Below, piece by piece: positions 52,701 to 58,334 of a stretch of 64,000 bases of DNA. The notes below the pieces were generated by a model. The model ran no database searches and was not told where the DNA came from. It was given only the letters and a program-made list of their open reading frames with translations. The DNA lies in assembly GCA_016793885.1 (NCBI GenBank), contig JAEUHE010000055.1, positions 50,402-114,401 on the forward strand. Direction: 5' to 3'. The stretch is from Verrucomicrobiales bacterium (GTDB lineage: Bacteria > Verrucomicrobiota > Verrucomicrobiia > Limisphaerales > UBA11320). Numbering within the stretch: the stretch's first letter is position 1; every line of letters begins with the position of its first letter. Both the position numbers and the translations under genes were made by a program.

Positions 52701-55453
52701 ACCGTCGTCCGACCGATTGCATCCACGCTGATAAAAGCATCATAGGGCAGGAAGGCGAGGGTCAGGAAAATCTGGCCCAGTTGCCGGCTGACTGATCCCA
52801 CCACGCCTTCCAAATGCATCCCCCAAGGCAGATCCACGGGTTTGCGCACCAGCTCCACCAGCGCAGCCAAACAGCTGGGAAGCCCGATGATCCCGAAGAC
52901 CAGCAGAGTCCCCAGGCTGCTCAGCTGGGGTAAAAAGAGCCAACTGCCAAGCATTAAGCCCAGCAAGCCCAACGGAACAAGGCTGCGCCGCAGATTGTCG
53001 AAAATTTTCCACTGCGACAATCCGGAGAGCGGGTTGGTGATCCGGCGAAGGCCGGATCCGGGGACCCGACGGAGGAGCCATTGGGTGATCTGCCAATCGC
53101 CGCGAATCCAACGGTGCCGACGATCCATATCCACGTTGTAACGGGACGGAAATTCCTCATACAACTCGACATCACAAACCAGGGCCGAGCGAGCATGACA
53201 CGATTCGAGGAGATCATGGCTGAGAATTGTATTCTCCGGAAAGCGCCCGTGAATCGCCCGCTCGAATGCATCGACGTCATAGATTCCTTTGCCAATGAAG
53301 GAGCCTTCCCCGAAGACGTCCTGGTAAACGTCGGAAACCTCACGGGTATAGGGGTCAATGCCCGCGTCGGCGGCAAAGAGCCGAACAAACCACGACCGTC
53401 GTGCACTCGGCAGGCTAACGCTGACTCGTGGTTGCAGAATGCTGTATCCCTCGGCGACGACGCCCCGGCCCTCATCGAACACGGGATGATTCAGAGGATG
53501 CGCCATCGTGCCCACGAGCTGACGCGCGGCTTCACGCGGCAAATGGGTGTCGGTATCCAGCGTGATGACATACTTCACCCCGGGCAGAATGGTCGTGTCG
53601 CCAACAATCTCCGAGAAGCAGCCTCCTCCTCCCCCTCGAAGCAGCGCATTGAACTCCGTCAGCTTACCCCGCTTGCGCTCGTATCCCATCCACACACCCT
53701 CGCTCGCGTTCCAACGGCGCGGCCTGTGAAAGAGGAAGAACCGGGTTTGGGCGGCCGAGGGATACTTCTGGTTCAGTCGCTCCATCCCTTGCCTGGCCCT
53801 CTGCAACAAGGGTTCGTCCTCCGGCTGGGTTTCTCCGGATGCATCGCGAAAGTCCGTGAGCAAGGCGAAGTGGAGATGGTCATCGCGGTTGGCCAGCTGA
53901 TGAATCTCCAAACTCTCGATGAGGCGGTCCACCCCAGCCAAGCTGGTGAGCATAGTAGGGACCACAACCATGGCGCGGCACTCAGGAACGATTCCAGTGG
54001 AATAGTCCATGCGCGGGAGCAAGCTGGGCTGCAGAAGCAGCGTGGAGAGCCAATTCATGAGCGCTACTGCCAGCTGGCTGGCGCACAGGAGAAACATCAG
54101 GCTAATCAACGTAAGCTTGCCCCCGTGCACACCCATGGTATGTGCGTGGTATACAAAGCCGAGGGTTGCGAGCCCGCTGAAAAGACCAACGCCGCCCGTG
54201 TAGAACGTGAGTGGAAAACGCCTAATCAAACGCTCCTTCACAGATCCCCACGGCCACCGAATCTCGACCGCCGCGCCCAAGGAAGTCCGCCCTTTGTCGA
54301 TCAGGTAGTAGCCAACGTGAGCTTGGCGGAGCGCGTCAGCTCCCTGGGTTCGGCCACCCTGAGCCAGCTGGACAGCCCGGTGCGCCACCTCGGTCTCTGA
54401 CAGCCGGCTGTGCCGCGAGAAGTACTCGACGGCATGTCGATAGCGATCGCGGGTCGCGAAATCCATCTTGCTGTAAACGTCCATCGAGTCGGATCGCAAC
54501 GTGGCTTCAACCTGGCTGAGGGATTCGACGAACTCCTTCCAGTCCATGGAACTCAGCAATCGCAGACTCGCGATGCTGTGGCTGACGGAAACCTGGTCAG
54601 CCGCTTGGTTCTGGCTTTCCTGGTGGACGAGCTGCTCGATGCCGAGTCCATGATCAGCGAGTCGCTGCTCCAGCCAGCCCCGCGCGAGATGCAAGACCGG
54701 GCTCTGCCGGGATAGCCGCTGACAGAATTCAGCTACGAACGAACTAGACACCGGCAGGTCAGCCTTGGCCATATCCGCCACCACGATCACCAGATGGGAA
54801 GGGTTCTTTTCAGCCATGTCCTGCAATCGATCCACCCAGAGATCCGCCAGATCACGGTCATCCCTTGCGATATTCAATCGGCTGGTGACACGCTGAAGGT
54901 TCTCAATTAAACCCAGCCGCAGCATGATGGGAATCGCCCACAGCTCCCCCAGCTTCAAGGAAACCACTTTCTGGTAGGCTGCCACGAACGCGCTCAGCCC
55001 CGGTGCGTCCATCTGGGCGTCGACGTGCGAGATCATCTCGAGGACGATGTCATAGACACGTGGAAGTCCGGCCGAGGGTCCATCGACCAAGCGCGGAAGC
55101 TCCCGGCTATAACCACGTGGAAGATGCCGCCTAGCCAGATGGATTTGTTCCTCGATGAGATAAAAATTATCGAGCAGCCATTCAGCCGCAGGGGTCACCC
55201 GCCGGGTTTTGTCTACCGTGAGTGTCGCGTGGTTGAACGCTCGCAGGATGTCCTCATTTTGCTCCAAACGACTTAAAAGATTATTCGAGCCCCGCCGCGT
55301 AATGACCTGGTGATGGACTGCGAGAGCGGCCGCATGCCGCGCCAGCTGGTCCACGCTGAAGAGCTCGCCCCGCAAAGGCGGTTCCGTCGCAACTGGGCGC
55401 AGACCAATAGGACGAGCGATCCAGTTTTGAAGCCGTGAGGACAGGATCTGCAT
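46778..55453 (-). CDS. ndvB: Cyclic beta-1,2-glucan synthase-type protein (GT84-GH94)
   Basis: A 2891-residue membrane protein of the NdvB/ChvB type. The GT84 glucosyltransferase (about 480-950) carries VITLDTDTHLPREAA and is flanked by membrane segments. The glycoamylase-like domain (about 1030-1600) begins FLRRTARRTWSYFETFV. Tandem GH94 beta-sandwich and catalytic parts close the protein, with GCGDWNDGMNKVG and the ETLLGVNIEGDRLRLTP end. NdvB starts, extends and cyclises periplasmic beta-glucan, which buffers osmotic stress and aids biofilms. The ATG at 55453 (MQILSSRL) is preferred to a TTG at 55513. Located next to a BON stress protein, with a shared motif in between. Confidence 0.9.
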   Translation of the reverse strand: MQILSSRLQNWIARPIGLRPVATEPPLRGELFSVDQLARHAAALAVHHQVITRRGSNNLLSRLEQNEDILRAFNHATLTVDKTRRVTPAAEWLLDNFYLIEEQIHLARRHLPRGYSRELPRLVDGPSAGLPRVYDIVLEMISHVDAQMDAPGLSAFVAAYQKVVSLKLGELWAIPIMLRLGLIENLQRVTSRLNIARDDRDLADLWVDRLQDMAEKNPSHLVIVVADMAKADLPVSSSFVAEFCQRLSRQSPVLHLARGWLEQRLADHGLGIEQLVHQESQNQAADQVSVSHSIASLRLLSSMDWKEFVESLSQVEATLRSDSMDVYSKMDFATRDRYRHAVEYFSRHSRLSETEVAHRAVQLAQGGRTQGADALRQAHVGYYLIDKGRTSLGAAVEIRWPWGSVKERLIRRFPLTFYTGGVGLFSGLATLGFVYHAHTMGVHGGKLTLISLMFLLCASQLAVALMNWLSTLLLQPSLLPRMDYSTGIVPECRAMVVVPTMLTSLAGVDRLIESLEIHQLANRDDHLHFALLTDFRDASGETQPEDEPLLQRARQGMERLNQKYPSAAQTRFFLFHRPRRWNASEGVWMGYERKRGKLTEFNALLRGGGGGCFSEIVGDTTILPGVKYVITLDTDTHLPREAARQLVGTMAHPLNHPVFDEGRGVVAEGYSILQPRVSVSLPSARRSWFVRLFAADAGIDPYTREVSDVYQDVFGEGSFIGKGIYDVDAFERAIHGRFPENTILSHDLLESCHARSALVCDVELYEEFPSRYNVDMDRRHRWIRGDWQITQWLLRRVPGSGLRRITNPLSGLSQWKIFDNLRRSLVPLGLLGLMLGSWLFLPQLSSLGTLLVFGIIGLPSCLAALVELVRKPVDLPWGMHLEGVVGSVSRQLGQIFLTLAFLPYDAFISVDAIGRTTVRLLFTRRRLLEWKTSSDSDRVAHADLAGFYATMWIAPLVGVAAGILLVFLQPTHLPQAVPLLGLWLVAPWIAWWISQPIESFDPALSAEQVLFLRRTARRTWSYFETFVTARENWLPPDNFQEVPVPVVATRTSPTNMGLALLANLAARDFGYLSLGGFVRRTSAALSTMQGLERNRGHFYNWYETRTLRPLLPLYVSSVDSGNMAGHLLILGSGLREQSDELIFSSRVFAGLDDTVKILQELEPGNPELSTLATDLTATPAGLRASLALLRKVSWQASALAVSLENRSAELASWSQALKLQCADHVEELLFLAPWLRIVHSTGIGSSGLAAELGRLDQAVTLREIAELEPLPGAAGDHGDLLASVREASTRARIRIAHLEQLALQAEGMATGMDFAFLFNRSRDLFCTGFNVTEGRCDAGFYDLLASEARLCSYVAIAMGQIPQDHWFSLGRLLVAVQGSPILVSWSGSMFEYLMPLLVMPNYPNTLLDHTCRAVVEQQIEYGRVREVPWGISESGYNRTDVQFNYQYRAFGVPGLGLKRGLSEDLVVAPYATAMALMVAPVDACENLQRLAQEGRVGTCGFYEAVDYTPARLPPDGRSATIRSFMIHHQAMSLLAMVHVIHDRPMQRRFLECPMLKAADLLLQERVPRTAPTVLSEDLDLEEPRAFAGDGEQIMRVLTHPNSPAPEVHLLSNGSYHVMVSSAGGGYSRWRDLAVTRWREDATRDCWGTFVYLRDVATGEFWSTAFQPTLRATKGYEAIFTQARAEFRQRHVGLEIHTEISVSPEDDVELRRVTITNRSTGSREIELTSYAEVVLANPAADAAHPAFSNLFVQTEFARASSSILCTRRARSQDERPPWLLHLLLGQGGELGEVSCETDRSRFVGRGGSLMNPAAMQDLAPLSNTAGSVLDPIVSLRRRVKLAPEATATLYLVLGVSESRQAALEQVEKYQSSRMADRVFDLAWTHSQVTLHQLNITEAEAQVYGRLAGALIYADAARRASPAVLLNNRRGQNGLWSYGISGDAPIVLLRVGDSEKIEIVRQLIQAHSFWRMKGLTVDLVIVNEDTSIYRQSLQEQITSLISSGIEAQMLDKPGGIFVRRLEQIPNDDRVLLQSAARIVLYDEKGTLDEQLEHRSVLEPLIPPLLVSRAHSREVSGSLPVRDLQFDNGLGGFTPDGEEYVITLEPGRMTPAPWVNVLANPSFGTVVSESGAAYTWAENAHEFRLTPWSNDPVQDTAGEALYIRDEQTGEFWSPTPLPSRGQTPYVIRHGFGYTVFEHTEHGIASELWVYVAVDAPVKFTVLKLRNVSGRVRRISVTGYWEWVLGDLRSKSLLHVQTEVDIKTGALLARNYYNTEFPERLVYIDVNDATRTLTGDRKEFIGRNGSLSQPAALRRARLSGRVGAGLDPCGAVQIAFNLSPGQERETSFRLGVGRNSGELQSLIRRFRRADACRSALESVREYWKKTLGAVQVETPDRAVNVMANGWLLYQTLSCRVWGRSGFYQSGGAYGFRDQLQDVMALVHCEPAISREHLLRVAAHQFREGDVQHWWHPPAGRGVRTHISDDYLWLPYVTCRYVRCVADTGVLEERIPFIEARAVKPDEEAYYDLPNRSEETDTLYQHCVRAIERGLRFGEHGLPLMGCGDWNDGMNKVGNEGRGESVWLAFFLYDVLTQFASLARARLDIPFAERCLEEARKLQENIEQHAWDGGWYRRAYFDSGEPLGSALNPECQIDSLPQSWSVISGAGHPPRTRLAMDAVDQRLVRRSAKLVQLFDPPFDKAAMNPGYIKGYIPGVRENGGQYTHGAIWTAMAFALLGEDDRAWELFRLLNPIHHGSTAKQIQTYKVEPYVVAADVYAVAPHTGRGGWTWYTGSAGWMYRLLVETLLGVNIEGDRLRLTPRLPKAWRKYTIHYRYHQTMYHITISHPSEGVATPSRLLLDGKPLPSEIVPLVDDRRDHSVELTVATPRAASPDGKVG

Positions 55454-55539
55454 AGTTTTTTCGTTCCAACCGATCCTCCTGAGGCAACAATGCTTTTCGA
55501 GAATCAGGCCCAACCATGCAGGAGGACAAGAGCGATGAG

Positions 55540-55591
55540 TATGGGGTATTACCCGGCCCCATTCTCGGAGGTGTGAGGGTTACACCCCATA
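55540..55591. promoter_or_regulatory. Two copies of the GGGGT-N3-ACCC motif between ndvB and the BON gene
   Basis: TATGGGGTATTACCC lies at 55540-55554, and the minus-strand form TATGGGGTGTAACCC at 55577-55591. They sit 87-138 bp upstream of the ndvB start and 127-178 bp upstream of the BON-protein start, in the divergent promoter region. The same 15-mer as the second site recurs at 58064-58078. Confidence 0.6.
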
Positions 55592-55717
55592 GGCAGTGCG
55601 ACGCTTGGGATTAACCTCAGAAATCGCGATAGGCCAGCACTGACTGCACAGCGGCGATGATCCCAGCCAGCCGAAGTGGAACCTGTCGGAAGCGAACTCT
55701 TACAAGAAAAACAACCT

Positions 55718-56542
55718 ATGAAGACCATCCTTAGTCTTGGGACAGTATTGCTGTTGAGCGTGTCGCCAACGCAAGTTCTCGCAGCGATACCGACGATTTC
55801 CGAAAGCGATGCCCGAATCGAACGCTCAGCGAGGTCGTCCTACGTTTTCAGGAACTTCCTGAAATACGACTCCATCACGGTAAGCTCGATCACTGGATCG
55901 GTGAAAATATCGGGAACTGTCGCCGACGTGGTGCACCGTTCGCTCGCCGAGGACACCGTGGCCAGCATCGCCGGGGTGACGAACATCGAGAACCAAGTGA
56001 CCGTTCAATCCAAAACTCAGGGGGAGGAATCGGACGGATTGACCTACTCGAGAGTGAAAACTGCACTTCGGTCTGACCGCGACCTGGTCACAAGTCGGAT
56101 CGCGGTGGAAGTGAAGGATGGATTGGCCACACTTTGCGGCACAGCCTCCGGGTTGCTACAAAAGGACAAGGCAGCACGGATCGCGAAAGAAATTCCGGGA
56201 GTCCTAGGGGTTAAGAACCTGCTCATTATTAGGGCGGCCGCCCTCGAAAAGGGAGAGGCCGAACCAGTATCCATCGACGACGCATCTCTAGCGGCTCTGG
56301 GCAAGTCAGCACTTCTCTTGCATCGATCCACGGCAAGGGTGACGGCCAAGATTCAGACGACGCATGGAGTCATCACCGCAACGGGAGCGGCCAAGAGCCC
56401 CACAGAAAAGGCAGCGGTGACCAGGGTCCTAAGCCAAATCATCGGCAGCAAGGGTGTTGTCAACCAGATGCATGATGAGTCAGGAGAATCCGCAGCGAGC
56501 CCCCTGTTGCCCCCCACAAATCTCCGGATCGTTGTTCAGTAG
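55718..56542 (+). CDS. Secreted three-BON-domain protein
   Basis: A 274-residue exported protein with signal peptide TILSLGTVLLLSVSPTQVLA. Three BON domains follow, at about 30-95 (ITGSVKISGTVADVVHRSLA), 103-170 (VKDGLATLCGTASGLLQKDK) and 185-255 (TTHGVITATGAAKSPTEKAA). BON proteins, such as OsmY and Kbp, sit in the periplasm or bind potassium or membranes and respond to osmotic stress. The ATG at 55718 starts the signal peptide directly; a start at 55676 would add 14 residues. It is divergent from ndvB with shared motif sites, consistent with a common envelope-stress response. Confidence 0.88.
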   Translation: MKTILSLGTVLLLSVSPTQVLAAIPTISESDARIERSARSSYVFRNFLKYDSITVSSITGSVKISGTVADVVHRSLAEDTVASIAGVTNIENQVTVQSKTQGEESDGLTYSRVKTALRSDRDLVTSRIAVEVKDGLATLCGTASGLLQKDKAARIAKEIPGVLGVKNLLIIRAAALEKGEAEPVSIDDASLAALGKSALLLHRSTARVTAKIQTTHGVITATGAAKSPTEKAAVTRVLSQIIGSKGVVNQMHDESGESAASPLLPPTNLRIVVQ

Positions 56543-56549
56543 CACTCGT

Positions 56550-56567
56550 ATGGGGTGAACACCCCAT
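56550..56567. promoter_or_regulatory. Perfect palindromic copy of the GGGGT/ACCCC motif
   Basis: ATGGGGTG-AA-CACCCCAT is a perfect 18-bp palindrome 8 bp after the BON gene stop. It is the most symmetric of the five copies. It could act on a downstream promoter or, as RNA, as a hairpin; there is no T-run after it. Confidence 0.5.
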
Positions 56568-56752
56568 TGAGAGATGTGGGCTAGTTGGATAACGTGCGTC
56601 CGTCACCAGAGTACCGGTGCAACATGTTGTGCATTCAGGAGGCCCAAACTGGAGCGAGGGCTGTGCGGCTTCGCTCCAGTTATCCTGAAGCGCAGTTCTC
56701 CCACCCGGTTGACGATAGCCTGTCCCGCCCGACCCTGGCTGGACTTTAATGG

Positions 56753-57031
56753 TCAGTCACCCGTGGGTTGAACGGAGTGCTTCAAACGTTCCACAGTGAT
56801 GAAAGGAGCCGCCATTAACGGTGATTCCTCCGAGGCTCCGTCGGTTAGGGCCCGAGGAGTCACTCCCCAGAGCACTTTGACAATATGCTGTTTCGCGGTG
56901 ACCCGTAGAGGGCGTCCATCGACCACCACATCCTCAGCAAAGTCATCAGGCGTGTAAGCCATGAACTCGCTTTCGGTTGTGGAAATAAAACGGCGTGCGT
57001 ATTCCTGGGCTCTACTCTCTGAATGACTCAT
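56753..57031 (-). CDS. Small acidic protein of unknown function
   Basis: A 92-residue soluble protein opening MSHSESRAQEYARRF, without signal peptide or membrane segment. The ATG at 57031 is chosen; a longer frame to 57076 adds residues that overlap the hairpin at 57063. Lies in the stress group and points the same way as the glycine-zipper gene. I do not recognise a family; the balanced residue composition supports a real gene. Confidence 0.55.
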   Translation of the reverse strand: MSHSESRAQEYARRFISTTESEFMAYTPDDFAEDVVVDGRPLRVTAKQHIVKVLWGVTPRALTDGASEESPLMAAPFITVERLKHSVQPTGD

Positions 57032-57062
57032 AATAACGGATAAGGTGTGAGGTAGGTGGAAG

Positions 57063-57096
57063 ACCCCTGGAGCCACCGCGAGGTGGCTCCAGGGGT
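57063..57096. terminator. Perfect 15-bp hairpin with GCGA tetraloop
   Basis: ACCCCTGGAGCCACC (57063-57077) pairs perfectly with GGTGGCTCCAGGGGT (57082-57096) around a GCGA loop. It sits 11 bp after the stop of the small stress-like frame at 57107-57352. There is no U-tract on either side, so it may be a processing, stabilising or factor-dependent termination hairpin. Confidence 0.65.
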
Positions 57097-57106
57097 GAGA
57101 TACTGC

Positions 57107-57352
57107 CTAGGACACAGGCCCCGTGCGCTTGCGCTCAGGGGTGGTGCGATCCTTGCCCGCGGCACCCGCTTCGGAAACCGTTTTCTCGACCCGATGCCAG
57201 GCATCCCGCGTTGCGTGCTTTGCCTTGTCCCAGCTGAGGGTTGCGTTGCCTTTGGATTTTTCGTAATTGCGCTGCAGGTCCGCTTCTACCTCCTCATAGC
57301 GCTTTCCGGGATACTGGCTTGGGCCTTCATATCCGGTGCTGAGACAGCTCAG
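57107..57352 (-). CDS. Short stress-type protein frame without ATG start
   Basis: The frame ending in TAG at 57107-57109 gives a convincing small protein containing YPGKRYEEVEADLQRNYEKS, TLSWDKAKHATRDAWHRVEK and a basic tail. This resembles the short W-x-x-A-R/K-H-A-x-R-D-A-W proteins often found beside BON and glycine-zipper stress genes. No ATG exists in frame. The earliest near-cognate codon is CTG at 57352, next to the TGA of the upstream gene (57349-57351), so translation could be by termination-reinitiation or a rare start. Alternatively the 5' end was lost. Confidence 0.55.
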   Translation of the reverse strand: MSCLSTGYEGPSQYPGKRYEEVEADLQRNYEKSKGNATLSWDKAKHATRDAWHRVEKTVSEAGAAGKDRTTPERKRTGPVS

Positions 57353-57933
57353 TGGCCCACGCCGAGGACGGTTTTGTCCTGACCGACGACAGGGTCGACC
57401 ACGCGACTTCCTTTGGGGGCTGCGGCTTCGCCCGAAGTGCAGATATCCTGGGCTCCCGCTTGAGTGAAGATGTCCTTGGCTCGGGTGATTTCCGCTGAGT
57501 TCTCAGTATGAACCGACAGCAGCATGTTGCCCTCCTTGACTTTCCCCTCATAACGTTTGGCCTCGAGCTCTGGAATACCCAAGCCAATCAGACCGCCAGC
57601 GATGCCTCCCGCCGCCGCTCCAATGGCCGCCCCGCTAAGGGCTGCCAGAATGGGTCCAGCCGCGATGAACGGTCCAACGCCCGGGATCGCCAACGCGCCA
57701 ATCCCAACGATCCAGCCTAAGGCACCGCCAACCACACCGCCGGTGCCCGCCCCGGCGACCGCGCCTTCGGGAGCCTTGGTGTTCTTCTCATGCGCAAAGT
57801 CACGCGACGTTCCCTTATCAGGGAAAAGCACTGAAATATCGTTATTGGAGAAGTGGGCGGCCTTCAGTTGATCGACAATGCGATCGGCTTGTTCACGGGA
57901 TGATGAGATGCAGAAGACAGATTTTTTTGACAT
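57349..57933 (-). CDS. Glycine-zipper general stress protein (YflT-like)
   Basis: A 194-residue protein. Residues 1-45 (VFCISSSREQADRIVDQLKAA, DISVLFPD) form a small alpha/beta domain like the N-terminus of general stress protein YflT. A long Gly/Ala-rich segment (about 57-120, AVAGAGTGGVVGGALG, GAAIGAAAGGIAGG) could form a glycine-zipper membrane hairpin. LLSVHTENSAEITRAKDIFTQ returns to the alpha/beta domain, and the tail DPVVGQDKTV follows. Such proteins accumulate under stress and may bind membranes. Two motif copies (58064-58078 and 58118-58135) lie 131-202 bp upstream of its start. Confidence 0.82.
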   Translation of the reverse strand: MSKKSVFCISSSREQADRIVDQLKAAHFSNNDISVLFPDKGTSRDFAHEKNTKAPEGAVAGAGTGGVVGGALGWIVGIGALAIPGVGPFIAAGPILAALSGAAIGAAAGGIAGGLIGLGIPELEAKRYEGKVKEGNMLLSVHTENSAEITRAKDIFTQAGAQDICTSGEAAAPKGSRVVDPVVGQDKTVLGVGH

Positions 57934-58063
57934 ACTTTATGGTTTGTTTGGTGTTGATGTTCCTGGGGTGTCTGCCCCAGGACAGCGGGCATCGAGTGTT
58001 TCATTGCTCTTGCGGCTGTTTTGATTCGTGAACCGCAAAGTATGGGCGGCTTCTCCTGAGTTC

Positions 58064-58135
58064 TATGGGGTGTAACCCGACTACCGGCAGGGACAGACAA
58101 TCTCAACTCGCGTCGCCCTGGGGTAAACACCCCAG
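58064..58135. promoter_or_regulatory. Two GGGGT/ACCC motif copies upstream of the stress gene
   Basis: TATGGGGTGTAACCC at 58064-58078 repeats exactly the site upstream of ndvB/BON, and CTGGGGT-AAAC-ACCCCAG at 58118-58135 is a 7-bp inverted copy. Both lie in the 401-bp gap 57934-58334, which otherwise shows no gene. The gap feeds the glycine-zipper gene on the minus strand; the secreted protease-like gene also runs away from here on the minus strand and ends at 58335. Confidence 0.6.
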
Positions 58136-58271
58136 AGCACGGCCCATTCTTGCGCTACGGTTGCACGTTCATGGCTTTGCAGGACGGTCGCAAGGGTGCG
58201 CAACGCGTGGGACTGCTGTTACCACACAACTTTGAGCGCCACACATCGCGACGAGTAACCGTCCTCTGAGC

Positions 58272-58315
58272 CGGACCGATTCCAGTGGAAGTTAAACTTC
58301 CACTGGATCGGTCCG
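58272..58315 (-). terminator. ~20-bp hairpin after the papain-fold gene
   Basis: CGGACCGATTCCAGTGGAAG at 58272-58291 pairs with the complementary arm ending at 58315, with one bulged T and a loop of about 3 nt. It lies 20-60 bp past the stop of the minus-strand gene at 58335. It lacks a clear U-tract but is strong and well placed as a terminator. Confidence 0.6.
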
Positions 58316-58334
58316 ACCTGGTTTGGTTCCGATC

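Noticed and set aside
53081..54400. A 439-codon plus-strand frame inside ndvB
   Set aside because: Antisense shadow of the NdvB glucosyltransferase region, whose DTDTHLP motif is on the minus strand.
56574..56771. A 65-codon plus-strand frame after the BON gene
   Set aside because: It opens next to the palindrome and has Cys/Arg/Pro-rich content with no structure; likely chance.
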